Part shown: positions 9,999-18,198 of the stretch, piece after piece | Layout of the letters: each line of letters opens with the position of its first letter | How positions within the stretch are numbered: position 1 is the first letter of the stretch | Origin: Chara braunii | Taxonomy: Eukaryota > Streptophyta > Charophyceae > Charales > Characeae | Length of the DNA stretch: 35,344 nucleotides | NCBI GenBank assembly: GCA_003427395.1 | Contig: BFEA01000033.1 | Location: 1,050,982 to 1,086,325 of the forward strand | Direction: 5' to 3' | Notes under the pieces: model-generated | Told to the model about the DNA's origin: nothing | The model's database searches: none | The model's input: only the letters and a program-made list of their open reading frames with translations | Made by a program: the position numbers and the translations under genes

Positions 9999-10600
9999 CT
10001 ACCAACTTAGTCCAAGAATGAAATCGTACCCTGTCTCCATCACATCGAAATGTGCAGAGGAGCGGTGGCGACGAGATGTCGGGGGACGATCAGTTGGTTC
10101 GAGAGTGAGGAAGAAAGAGAGGTCGGTGACCGTCTTATCGAAGAAGCGTTGGGTCTTGTCATCTCCTAGGGTAACGAAGATGGGAGTCAGAGACCCTGTC
10201 GTGCGTAAGTGGGCTTCTTTCACCACAGGTGGGTGAATGAAGTTGCCCTGAGAACAGGAATCCCACAACGCTGAGTACACCCTCATGGAGGTCCCAAGTC
10301 GTACTAGAATGATCGGGAGGGCGTGATCAGGGTCAGAGAGGATGGTGAGAAGGCGACACAGTGCAGCGACATGGAGGGTGAGTCGCTCCTGACGAGCCTG
10401 GAGCATGCTCAAGTCCAGAAGGGAGGACACAACGTCCTCACGAGTCGCAAGTTGCTCGCTGCAACAGGCTGAGCGAGTGGCTCGACGCGTCGGTAGTCGC
10501 GGAGATGTAGGAGGGGAGACGGTGGTCTGCGGGGGCGCAGACGGTACTGCGACATAGGGCTGAGTACACTTTGTCGGGTTCTGCGATACCTCAACTCCAG
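9999..10600 (-). pseudogene. E1 aspartic protease
   Basis: The retropepsin-like fold is recognisable: VYSALWDSCSQGNFI (expected DSG at the active site), then TDLSFFLTLE, then GYDFILGLSW, the hydrophobic-Gly flap-end motif. The active-site glycine is cysteine here (TGT at 10254-10256). The ORF stops directly after LSW, where family members continue. Retropepsins cleave the Gag-Pol polyprotein; this copy is unlikely to work. Confidence 0.75.
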
Positions 10601-12351
10601 TAGCGAGAGGGGCAAACCACCACGGAGATGTCGGGAAACCGACTATTGAGGAGGGCGCAGGTGTACACTGCACCGTGGCTAAGGTACCGCGGGGATGCGA
10701 GGCGTCGGGGGAGGACTGAGCACGACGCTGGCAGGAAAGCTCGGTGTAGTGGCGGTCGAGGGCGGCGGTGTAAGGGCACCACGAGGAGGTATGACCGTCC
10801 TGCAACGCAAACACCACGACAACCCAAAATGGTCGCGCGCTCCTCAACGGAAAGGACACCGTGAGGAGGGACAAAGCCTTGAGGGAGGTCCTGCTGAGGG
10901 ACCTGGGGGGGCGACGAGCCATCGTGACCAGAGCGGCTGCGTGCCCGAGAGAGGGTGGAGAGGGCGAGCTGGAGGCGCTCGACTATAGGGAGGGTAGAGT
11001 CCTCCAAGTGGTAATGGACGACCTCGAAGAGCTCGAGGTCGTCACTATAGTCACCCACAGGCGACAACGGGGCAACAGTGTCCTGCTCACCATACTCCAG
11101 CGCGCTGAAGCGACACGAGAAGTGGCGGCCCTGCTGCGGGGAACGACGGGGGCGACTGTGGAAAGGGGAACGAAGTTGGGAAGTTCCGTGAGAGAAGGAG
11201 GGTGCGTAACCAGTAGGCTGAGGCTGGGAGAAGGAAGCGGGGTGTAGACGGGTCCGCATCCGCTCATGGGCCCTGGCAGCCTCGTAGGCCTGCGGGGCTG
11301 ATGTCATATCGCCATAACTCAGAGCGGTATTCAAGGGGAAAGCGCCAAGAAGCGATCAATAAGGGCAGCCTCGGGGAGGAACACCACATCACAAATGAGG
11401 CGGGCGTCCTGAAAGACCTGGATGTGGCGGTCAAGACCGCCAGCGCCACCAGAGTCGGACCAGAGTGTACTGATGACACGCTCGAAGGCGTCAGTCACCT
11501 CATGTCAGGCTCCGAAGCGATCCTCGAGGAACGCCTGAAAATCCATGAAGGTCGCGGTTCGATCCTCACGAAGGGAGTGGGTGTAGAAATCCTCTCAGGC
11601 GTCGAAAGGACCGCCACGCAGGCGCGTGGAGAGGTGAGCCATCCACGTGTCGGGTGGGACGCCCATGAGCTGGAGCATGTGGGTGGCAGACTGCAGCCAT
11701 CGAGACACGCGTATCCATGTACCGTCATACAAGGCAATGTCCATCAAGTGGACGAGTGGTGCGCCACCGTTTTGGCCACGAGGAGATAGAGAAGCAGAGG
11801 CCTGCGCTACGGCTGAGTAAGTCGGCGTAGGTCCTGGAGAAAGGGGCCCAACTGACTGTACGCCCGGGTCGCATATGGGAGTGGCGGGGACAATAGCGGC
11901 AGGCTGCGAGGGAGTTGCGGTAGAACAGGTCAAAGCAACCAAGGAAGTAGGAAGGAGGTAGAATGGGGGTGGAAGGGGTGCAGGGCGGGAGAAGCGAGTT
12001 TGCATGGATGGAAGAGTAGAGGAAGAAGGGGGTGTGCCTGAAGGCACGGCCACCTGTGATGGTAGGGGTGGTTGAAGGCGTAAGAGGGCGAGGTCGACCC
12101 TGATTTGTGCAAGCTCGGTCTCAAGACGACGGACATAGATCGAGCGGGGAGTAGAAGGAGGAGGAGTGGGGGAAGTAGACACACGAGCGGCGCAGGGCAT
12201 CCCATAAGAGGGAGAGCCAGGTGGCGCGGCGGTCGTGCGGAGACCACGGCAACGGGTTGTGGTCCCGTGGCCGTAGTGACCAGAATCTAAGTGGGTGCGC
12301 CTGTAGAGTGAGGGAAGGCCTGGCCCGTGGCGGCCGTCGCGCTAGGAGCAT
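10591..12351 (-). pseudogene. E1 gag remnant
   Basis: The N-terminal part (12200-11595) has a short heptad-like RRLETELAQIRVDLALLRLQ, a long Pro/Ser/Thr-rich spacer, then the capsid start LYDGTW, WLQSATHMLQLMGVPPDTW and TRLRGGPFDA, typical of retrotransposon gag. A W-to-stop change (TGA at 11595-11597) interrupts it. The capsid continues to 11334 in the same sense (EVTDAFERVISTLW, LIDRFLAL) with a further frameshift, followed by a Gln/Arg/Ser-rich tail to 10591. I see only a CxxC, not a full CCHC knuckle. Confidence 0.75.
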
Positions 12352-12442
12352 GGACGGTCACCAGGATGGTCGGGTCGGGGGCAGCAGAGGAGGAAGCTCC
12401 ACAGTGGCCACCATATCGGAGGACGGGGGACCCGGACTGGGA

Positions 12443-12534
12443 GCCAGGGTTAGGGAGAGACCAAGATAAGGAAAGTAAGTTTCAAAAAGCCAGGGTTAGG
12501 GAGAGACCAAGATAAGGAAAGTAAGTTTCAAAAT
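12443..12534 (+). repeat. 46-bp tandem duplication
   Basis: GCCAGGGTTAGGGAGAGACC begins at 12443 and again at 12489; both units continue to AAGTTTCAAAA with no visible change. It sits at the junction between E1 gag DNA and the 1.4-kb tandem unit. The TTAGGG inside is coincidental, not telomeric. Confidence 0.9.
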
Positions 12535-12559
12535 GTCGCAAATTAAAAATTCCAGAAAA

Positions 12560-12590
<31 letters not shown>

Positions 12591-12640
12591 GTAGATAAGG
12601 AGGTGAAGAGAAATTAAGTGTTGGATTTTTCAGAAAATTT

Positions 12641-12680
12641 CGGCAGCATTTCGTTACCCCCATGGGGTCGAAGTGTGCCG
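12641..12680 (+). repeat. GGCAGCA hairpin, 40 nt
   Basis: CGGCAGCATTTCG...CCCC pairs with GGGG...CGAAGTGTGCCG across a very small loop, with a few bulges. Left half matches hairpin family A at 0.7-1.3 kb. Confidence 0.7.
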
Positions 12681-12711
12681 TCAAGAAGAAAGGCTAAGTA
12701 AAATGAGAAAA

Positions 12712-12758
12712 TTTCGGCAGCACTTCGTTAACCCACGGGGTCAAAATGTGTGCCGAAA
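12712..12758 (+). repeat. GGCAGCA hairpin, 47 nt
   Basis: TTTCGGC and GCCGAAA are perfect 7-bp outer arms, and GCAC pairs with GTG(T) inside. It is a second, adjacent member of the pair. Confidence 0.7.
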
Positions 12759-12839
12759 GCAAGAATGACTAACTCTTAATCAGATTTAAGGGTGCTGCAA
12801 GGAAATTCAAAATTTCTGAATTAAATAAAATTAAATATG

Positions 12840-13445
12840 AAATAAATCAGAAAATGAGAAAAGAAGGTGGGGAATAAGATAATTCGGATTTTTGGAAAAG
12901 AGAGGAAATATAAATCAAAAGAAAGATAAAAAAAAGAAAATCAGAAAAAATTCTAAGTTGGGGGAGTAGGGGATGAAAAAGTGAAGGAGAAAAGAGAGAA
13001 ATAGGTGAGAGAGAGAAAAAGATGGAAGTGGAAGGTGGGGTGATGATGGGGTTGTAGTTGGGGGAGAGGAGGGTGAGAGAATGGGAGAGAAAGAGATGGG
13101 AAAGGTGGAGAGGGATCAAAAAGCAAAGAGAAAAGAGGAGGAGATAAAAGAAAATAAATGAATAAAATAGAGTAAAATAGTGGGTGGTTGGAGGAAAGGT
13201 GGGGTGGGGAAGGTAAAAAGAGGAGGGGAAAGAAGCAGTGGAAGGTAGGGGGGAAAGAAGGGGTTGAGGAGTGAAATAAGAAGGAGAGAAGGAGAAAGTT
13301 CAGAAAGGTGGGGAGAGGGGTATGAGTAGTGAGAGTGATTAGAGGGAAGTGAGTGAGGTAAAAGAGGAAGAAGTAGAGGGGGTGAGTAAGAGGAGAGAGA
13401 AAAGGTAGAGAAAGTGGATTAATAGGGAGAGGGAAGAGGGAGGTG
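12840..13445 (+). repeat. C-depleted, purine-rich tract (unit 1)
   Basis: For about 600 bp the plus strand is almost all A, G and some T with very few C. Short words such as GGGAGAG, AAAGAGG and GGTGGGG recur without a fixed period. The minus strand is correspondingly C/T-rich, which creates long serine/proline/phenylalanine/leucine ORFs with no coding meaning. Unit 2 keeps the same bias at 14280-14755. Confidence 0.85.
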
Positions 13446-13452
13446 ATATCTA

Positions 13453-13473
13453 GCCCTTGGTGTCTCCAAGGGC
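13453..13473 (+). repeat. Perfect stem-loop GCCCTTGG/CCAAGGGC
   Basis: An 8-bp perfect stem closes TGTCT. The equivalent in unit 2 (14762-14781) is GCTCTTGG/CCAAGAGC, where both sides of one pair have changed together. Confidence 0.75.
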
Positions 13474-13483
13474 ACAAGGTATA

Positions 13484-13504
13484 CCAAGACCAGGAGGGTC
13501 TTGG
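13484..13504 (+). repeat. Perfect stem-loop CCAAGACC/GGTCTTGG
   Basis: An 8-bp perfect stem closes AGGAG, ten bases after the preceding stem-loop. The unit 2 equivalent (about 14792-14812) is only partly paired. Confidence 0.65.
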
Positions 13505-13542
13505 CCTTCGCTGCAGCAAGCCAACTGGAGGAGGGAAGGGGT

Positions 13543-13915
13543 TGAGATCTTGATCAGCCCCTAGCAGCAGCACTGCAGATCCAAGGTGTGTTGTGTGCGT
13601 AGACCCTCACCACTGTAGAGCAGCCCCTGATCAGGGGGTCTTCACGGTCCACAACAGGTTGCCACGTGGCACTGCAGATGGCCACGGGCATAGGCAGCAG
13701 CAGCCACGGTGTCTCCCCACCGCTCGAGGAGGGGCAAATAGTTGTCTGCCTGCGGCTGTTGTGCTGGCCGGTGCTCGACGGGGGGGGGGTGTGTAAATAG
13801 CCGGCACGACACGTCTTCAACACCAGCGTGCCGCCTTGCCAGGCCATGCATACATTGTGGCCAGTGTGTTATAGAGGTGGCTACACACGCGCATAGCCAT
13901 CAGCCCCCATGGGGT
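13543..13915 (+). repeat. Repeat Y, copy 1 (3'-truncated)
   Basis: It starts TGAGATCTTGATCAGCCCC and includes GCAGCAGCAGCCACGG, a poly-G run near 13780, a GTAAATAG segment and TGGCCAGTGTG at 13858. Copies 2 and 3 run on to GGTTCAAACC/GGTGCAAACC, but this copy switches at about 13900 into the right half of a GGCAGCA hairpin (CCCCCATGGGGTCAAGAATG), the start of unit 2. Confidence 0.8.
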
Positions 13916-14091
13916 CAAGAATGTGCCAAGAGGAAGGAGAAACCAAGAAAAGCACACAAAGGTTCAAAATGCCGCAAATTATAAAATTTAGAAAATAACG
14001 AATGAAATAATAACTTAATAAGTAAATAAATAAATAAATAAATGAGGAGGTGGAAAGTGAAGAGAGATTAAGTGTTAATTTTTCAAAATTT

Positions 14092-14131
14092 CCGCAGCAT
14101 TTCGTTACCCCCATAGGGTCGAAGTGTGCCG
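14092..14131 (+). repeat. GGCAGCA hairpin, mutated outer stem
   Basis: Equivalent of 12641-12680. CCGCAGCATTTCG...GTGTGCCG: the first arm has CCGC instead of CGGC, which weakens the outer stem; the inner part is kept. Confidence 0.6.
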
Positions 14132-14182
14132 ACAAGGATATGACTAAGTAAGATGTAGAGGGTGGGGAGAAAAGAGAAAATT

Positions 14183-14226
14183 TCGGCAGCACTTCGTTAC
14201 CCCCACGGGGTCAAAATGTGCGCCGA
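14183..14226 (+). repeat. GGCAGCA hairpin, 44 nt
   Basis: Equivalent of 12712-12758. TCGGC pairs with GCCGA; the inner ACCCCCACGGGGT is self-complementary (CCCC/GGGG). Confidence 0.65.
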
Positions 14227-14279
14227 GAGCGGAACTAAGTCCTACCAAATCTAGAGATGCCGCAGAAAAAAATTGAAAT

Positions 14280-14755
14280 TTCAGAATAAATAAAAATAAA
14301 GAAAATAAATCAGAAAATGAGAAAGGAAGTAGCGGGAAGAAGACAATTCAAATTTTGAAGAAATAGGAAATTTGAATCAAAAGAAAAACAAAAAGAAGAA
14401 AAACAGAAAAAAATCGAAGTTGGGAGGGGAAGGGGATGAAAAAGTGAAGAAGAAAAAGAGAAATAGGTAAGAAAGAGAAAAAGATGGAAGTGGAAGGTGG
14501 GGGGGTGATGGGGTTGTAGTTGGGGGAGAAGAGGGTGAGAGAATGGGAGAGAAAGGGATGGGAAAGGTGGAGAGGAGTAGAAGAGATTAGTAGAAGATGG
14601 TGAGTGGGGAGGGGAGGAGAGAAAGGATGGTAAAAGATGAGTGAAGAGGGAGGTAGGAGGAGAGCGGAGTGGTAGGGTTAGAAAAAGTGATTAGATGGTG
14701 GAGGGGGGAGGAGAGAGAGAGAGGGGTGGGGGAGTAGGTTAGTGGGGAGTGGTGA
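14280..14755 (+). repeat. C-depleted, purine-rich tract (unit 2)
   Basis: Same strand bias as 12840-13445 with shared phrases (GATGGAAGTGGAAGGTGG, GATGGGGTTGTAGTTGGGGG) but many indels. Non-coding. Confidence 0.8.
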
Positions 14756-14761
14756 TACCGA

Positions 14762-14781
14762 GCTCTTGGTTGGCCAAGAGC
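14762..14781 (+). repeat. Perfect stem-loop GCTCTTGG/CCAAGAGC
   Basis: An 8-bp perfect stem with loop TTGG. It is the compensated counterpart of 13453-13473. Confidence 0.75.
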
Positions 14782-14875
14782 AACAAGATCACCAAGAGTC
14801 ACTGGATGTTGGCCATTAAGATGCTGGCAGCCTGCTGCTGCAACAAAAATGATGTTGGAGTAATCAAGGGTTGGC

Positions 14876-15328
14876 TGAGATCTTGATCAGCCACCCAGAT
14901 TGGCCTGTACTGCAGGGGTCTTCAGCTCCACAGCAAGCTGCCACGTGGCACTGCAGATGGCCATGTGCGCAGGCAGCAGCAGCCACGGGGGGGAACAAAT
15001 AGCAGCCCGACCGTTGCTGCCGTTGCTGCCGTGCTGGCCGCTGTTCGCCGCTCGCCGCTCCCCGCGTGGGGGGGGGAGGGGGGCGTAAATAGCTGGCATA
15101 GCACTTCTTCAACATGAGCGTGCCGCATTATAGAGCCATACACACATTGTGGCCAGTGTGTTATGGCAGCAGCTACGCACACGCATGGCCAACAGCTGCC
15201 TAGGTTCAAACCTTGGCAGTAGCATGCATCCTGGATTTTGATATTATAAATTCAATAAATAATATAAATTCAATAAAGTAATCCCGGAGTGGGGCGGGGC
15301 GGGCCAGCGTGGGCACGTGGCGAGTGCG
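14876..15328 (+). repeat. Repeat Y, copy 2 (most complete)
   Basis: Starts TGAGATCTTGATCAGCC. Near its end TGGCCAGTGTG (15150-15160) resembles a Pol III A box and GGTTCAAACC (15203-15212) fits a B box, about 53 nt apart. An AATAAATAATA-like tail and a GGGGCGGGGCG...GTGGGCACGTGGCG end are shared with copy 3 at 32.9 kb. A tRNA-related SINE-like element is possible; the body is not a tRNA. Confidence 0.7.
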
Positions 15329-15539
15329 GGTGTGTGTGTGGCGGCCTTGGCCTTCTCTCTTTTCTCGCCACATGTCACTTCTTCCCTGATGCGCCTTTCG
15401 TTATGTTTTCCCGCTGTTTTTCGCTGGAAACCGCCGTTTTTCGCTGGAAACGGCCGAAAAACAGCCAAAAAACCCTGTGTCGGGTTTTGCAGTTTTTTCC
15501 TGCTATGCGGTGTGGTGGGTGGGAGCGGGGAACGTTCCC
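15329..15539 (-). other. Probable retroelement leader next to a PBS
   Basis: On the minus strand this directly follows the primer-binding site, where an untranslated leader is expected. It contains a triplicated GTTTTTCGCTGGAAAC-like word (about 15416-15465). The ORFs in both directions look incidental. Confidence 0.4.
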
Positions 15540-15551
15540 GCTCTGATACCA
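15540..15551 (-). other. Primer-binding site for initiator tRNA-Met
   Basis: The minus strand reads TGGTATCAGAGC, the usual 12-nt complement to the 3' end of initiator tRNA-Met in plant LTR retrotransposons. One base separates it from the LTR edge at 15553. Confidence 0.85.
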
Positions 15552-15552
15552 G

Positions 15553-15860
15553 TGTGGCGGACCCACCGGGTGAGGTGCTCTGCCTGAGATAGAGATGGAG
15601 ATGGAGGATGAGGGTGGAGCAAGATGGCATAACGCAGCTCCCACGTGGACTCCAACGCACGTACTCCAAACTGTGCAAATGTAGAATGACCCAAAGTACA
15701 GACTCTGGCTGGGGTATACCCCAGCGGACCAACTGGACTGGACTGGACTGGCTCGTTCCGACAGAGGTACCGGCCTGGACTGGACTACCCCAAATACAAC
15801 ACAGGCATGTGAGAACAGGCCAAGGGGCTGGTCTCACAGGCCAACCAGAGGTCCGCTACA
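15553..15860 (-). mobile_element. 308-bp LTR (5' LTR of a minus-strand element)
   Basis: The plus-strand edges are TGTGGCGGACC and GGTCCGCTACA, so the minus-strand LTR runs TGTAGCGGACC...GGTCCGCCACA with TG/CA ends and imperfect 11-bp terminal inverted repeats. A PBS follows immediately on the internal side. A short GGACT/ACTGG tandem sits at about 15730-15785. I find no second copy in the window. The ORFs across it are incidental. Confidence 0.85.
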
Positions 15861-16067
15861 CCACACCTGCTGACACCCTGTCCTTTGCGGGCGGCTGATA
15901 GGAAGTGTAGGAACATATGAATTTTCCTTTAACCACATGCGGTGGAGTGTATTGGAGGTGTGTTTCTTGGACACATACCATGTCTGGCCATCTGTTGGTA
16001 TCGGGACTAAGGCACTGTCCATACAACGTGTTTTTTTTTCAGCATCGCTTGTATGAGTCCATTGACA
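15861..16067. other. Short unassigned spacer
   Basis: It lies between the LTR edge and the inverted-repeat element. It contains a TTTTTTTTTCAG pyrimidine tract at about 16030-16041 that resembles a plus-strand splice acceptor, but no coding frame around it is convincing. Confidence 0.3.
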
Positions 16068-16205
16068 TTAAACCACCAGTACTTGGGCACTGCGCCCCGG
16101 AGGTCGAAGCGACACGGGCTGTGGATTCGATTTATCCACGGCCCGCCGGCCGCAAAATTTTCGTAGCGTTAACGCTAAGGCCGGCCCCAAGTACTGGTGG
16201 TTTAA
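16068..16205. mobile_element. 138-bp MITE-like element with perfect 20-bp TIRs
   Basis: TTAAACCACCAGTACTTGGG (16068-16087) and its exact reverse complement (16186-16205) flank a GC-rich core. The outermost four bases on both sides are TTAA, which fits a duplicated TTAA target (piggyBac-type) or part of the TIR. The core includes a 14-nt palindrome TAGCGTTAACGCTA. It is far too short to encode a transposase, so it would be non-autonomous. Confidence 0.75.
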
Positions 16206-16532
16206 GTGACCATATATCTCTGTCTGGATGGCCCAGTTTGGTTGCCCATTGTGGCGGGCTCCTGGTTTTGGGAAACACCAGGGGGGGGGGGGGGGGGGGG
16301 GGAGGTTGAGGGGGGCGGACGGGTTGCGTTGGACCCATCGAAGGGTACCTGGCTGGTGGTGATGGCGGAGGGGCTGGGGGAGAGCGATCGGGCATGGCGG
16401 TTCCGGTGCTCACGTGGCAGGAGGCTGGCACAGTGGGGGGTCAGTGGACTGTTGTTGGTCATTGGCCTGTCGTTGTGTGGCAGGATCATCCATTGTTGGG
16501 GTCAGACTGTGTCTCTCAGCTGCCGTTGATAC
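16206..16532. other. Spacer with a 22-nt poly-G run
   Basis: G is uninterrupted from 16281 to 16302, followed by more G-rich sequence. Such a run can form quadruplex DNA and is prone to length errors. No gene evident; it is downstream of the minus-strand ORF ending at 16533. Confidence 0.6.
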
Positions 16533-17423
16533 TCAGTCCGCGGCCTTGATGGGGCGGATGCAGTGGGGGTCATCCCATCGGTTGTGCTCCTCCAGCACAC
16601 TGTCCTCAATGAAGATTTGCATAAACACCAGGACCCGACTCAACGTCCACCTGAAGTTAGTTCTGAAACGAGAGGTAGTCAGGTCCATCAGCTGTTTCTG
16701 GTTAAACCATGTGATGCCATTGGCCGTTTTCTGCAGACTTACCTTGGGGTCAACCAGTAGGATAGCCGGGGTGATACCCTTAGGAAATGTGAGCGATTTG
16801 GGGAGCACCGCCCCCAACACCCCTACAGTGGCTGTCTCACTTAACCAGTACTTTAACCTCTTTAGGATGACCGCTGTGGAGGGGTTGCCCCTCCAGCCAT
16901 CAACTGTGAGGCCGTTGGGCCCCACGTTCTGGTGATGGTGGGTGTCCTGCTGTGGGGGTCTGAGGCCCAGCACCCACTGTCCTGCTTCCTTCACCCTGGT
17001 GAGCTGGAAGATCGCCACTCCCGGTGGCATAACTACCGGGGCGCTGTCGTCTTCCTCCAGTCTCACCAGTTCTCTCAGTTTTTTTGGGGGAGATGCGTCA
17101 GTCTGTTCATCGTCCGATACCAGCAGTGAGCTGTCCTCATCGTCATGGATGATTTCCACCACAGTGACCTGCCGGGTGAGCAAAGGGATTATCGCGTGTT
17201 TCAGTCCATCCTGTGGATGGTCCTCCCTCCGAGGGGGTTGGCTGTTTTGCAGGGCAAGGTGGGGTCCGGTCTGATGCAGTCCCTGCAATTGTTGTGCCGT
17301 CACTGTGTGCTGCTCTTCAGGCGGTGGAAGGTGGTTCATCAGGCCGGGGTGGCATTGGCGCTGACCTTCCCCCAGGCCCTGGTTTGTTTCCGCCATCTTC
17401 CCGGTGTTTGGTAGATCTGACAT
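16533..17423 (-). CDS. Hypothetical protein, 296 aa
   Basis: This is one of the few long, uninterrupted frames in the window that is not retroelement pol. The start context is ACCATGT. The N-terminal third is Gln/Pro/His-rich. An acidic stretch at about residues 93-107 (EIIHDDEDSSLLVSDDEQTD) precedes PPKKLRELVRLEEDD. The C-terminal 130 residues look globular, with tryptophans and hydrophobic repeats (KRLKYWLSE, VLGAVLPKSL, ITPAILLVDPKVSL, WTLSRVLVFMQIFIED). I do not recognise a family. It sits between a TIR element and a foldback element, so it could be an accessory ORF of a transposon or an exon of a host gene; I see no partner exon. Confidence 0.45.
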   Translation of the reverse strand: MSDLPNTGKMAETNQGLGEGQRQCHPGLMNHLPPPEEQHTVTAQQLQGLHQTGPHLALQNSQPPRREDHPQDGLKHAIIPLLTRQVTVVEIIHDDEDSSLLVSDDEQTDASPPKKLRELVRLEEDDSAPVVMPPGVAIFQLTRVKEAGQWVLGLRPPQQDTHHHQNVGPNGLTVDGWRGNPSTAVILKRLKYWLSETATVGVLGAVLPKSLTFPKGITPAILLVDPKVSLQKTANGITWFNQKQLMDLTTSRFRTNFRWTLSRVLVFMQIFIEDSVLEEHNRWDDPHCIRPIKAAD

Positions 17424-17980
17424 GGTATGGCATGGAATGGTGGGTTAAGGAAGAGTCTGAGTCATACAAGCAGACACAGTCACACACAAAGCAGGAGACT
17501 AGCAGGTAACAGCACAGGCTCGGAGGGACTTGATCAGGCACCCAGGAGACGGGCGAAGAGGTCTCTGTTGCTTTCTCAAGTACCTGTCTTCACAGCCTCA
17601 CACATAGCCGAAGCTGGGTAATGGCCCCCGTAAATTGTATCTGGGATGCCGGGCCCAATTCCCAGCAGGTGCGCCCCCCCACCAATAGATTGGGGCAGCC
17701 AGCACTGGGCCTACTAGGGGAGGCTGCTCATATCACCCCCCACGAGTAACCCGCGGCTGGCTTCCAACAAAAAGGAAAACAAGAAAGAAAAAGGACTTTT
17801 ACTACTGCTAACTCTCACCCACTTGGCACTAAGTTAATCTTTGCTGACCTAGCCCAGATTGACTCAACTGCTGGGAGGTGGAAGATTACCGTAGACTGGC
17901 CAGAGAGTCGGAGGTAGTTTAAGGATAACCCGGAGGTCCTCAAGAATTATTTACGTCACATACAGGATAATGAGGCTAGG
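17424..17980. other. Unassigned stretch upstream of the 296-aa ORF
   Basis: GC-rich to about 17760, then an AG-rich patch and mixed sequence. No repeat shared with other parts of the window and no convincing ORF. It would hold any promoter or upstream exon of the minus-strand ORF. Confidence 0.3.
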
Positions 17981-18154
17981 TAACTGCCATTTCGTCAAAA
18001 TGGACATTTTTTATTTTTTTAACGAAATTCCAACCGAGTTTTTTGGCCGAACCGGACCCTCAGGAGCAGCAAATTTGGACGAGTTTTCAGACAATAAACT
18101 TGGTTTCAATTTGTTCAAAAATAAACAATGTCCATTTTGATGAAATGGCAGTTA
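17981..18154. mobile_element. Foldback MITE with TA ends
   Basis: TAACTGCCATTTCGTCAAAA... (17981-18040) is matched by the reverse complement of 18096-18154 with only a few mismatches. The arms are about 55-60 bp in a 174-bp element, so most of it folds back. Both outer ends are TA, the target duplicated by Tc1/mariner elements. It has no coding capacity. Confidence 0.75.
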
Positions 18155-18198
18155 GGTGGCATCTCCACTTCCTAACAAGTCAACACCCATCTGCATGT

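Larger units (their letters stand above)
7529..12351 (-). mobile_element. E1: decayed chromodomain Ty3/gypsy retrotransposon lacking RT
   Basis: Read on the minus strand the order is gag, aspartic protease, PR-RT linker, C-terminal RNase H, H2C2 zinc finger, integrase core, chromodomain. This is the chromovirus order, but the reverse transcriptase and the start of RNase H are missing at about 9478/9479. Stops and frameshifts are scattered through gag and pol. Its sister copy E3 (33082-34951, plus strand) shares the same structure from the RNase H junction onward. Neither 3' LTR nor target-site duplication is visible. The LTR/PBS at 15540-15860 has the right orientation to be its 5' end, but 3 kb of other repeats intervene. 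Confidence 0.85.
12489..13900 (+). repeat. Large tandem repeat, unit 1
   Basis: Order in the unit: AAAT microsatellite (12557-12591), two GGCAGCA hairpins (12641-12680, 12712-12758), AT-rich spacer, C-depleted purine-rich tract (12840-13445), stem-loops at 13453-13473 and 13484-13504, then repeat Y copy 1. Unit 2 (13900-15328) repeats the same order about 1.33-1.46 kb later at clearly lower identity, with many indels. No protein is encoded; the long minus-strand ORFs here are translations of the low-complexity tract. Confidence 0.8.
13900..15328 (+). repeat. Large tandem repeat, unit 2
   Basis: It repeats the layout of unit 1: half hairpin (13900-13933), AAAT microsatellite (about 14022-14045), hairpin pair (14092-14131, 14183-14226), C-depleted tract (14280-14755), stem-loop (14762-14781) and repeat Y copy 2. 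Divergence from unit 1 is large, so the duplication is old. Confidence 0.8.

Noticed and set aside
9479-10021. 180-codon plus-strand ORF opposite the E1 protease region
   Set aside because: Antisense shadow of recognisable protease-linker sequence; no motif of its own.
10861-11789. Long plus-strand ORFs (128 and 162 codons)
   Set aside because: Antisense shadows of E1 gag, produced by GC-rich codon composition.
12443-12534. Telomere-like TTAGGG words
   Set aside because: Only one TTAGGG per 46-bp unit, not a tandem telomeric repeat.
12953-13573. 206-codon minus-strand ORF rich in Ser, Pro, Leu and Phe
   Set aside because: It is the translation of the C-depleted purine tract read on the pyrimidine strand; composition is low-complexity and it has no domain.
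15994-16006. TGGTATCGGGAC, resembling a plus-strand primer-binding site
   Set aside because: Several mismatches to the iMet complement and no LTR edge next to it.
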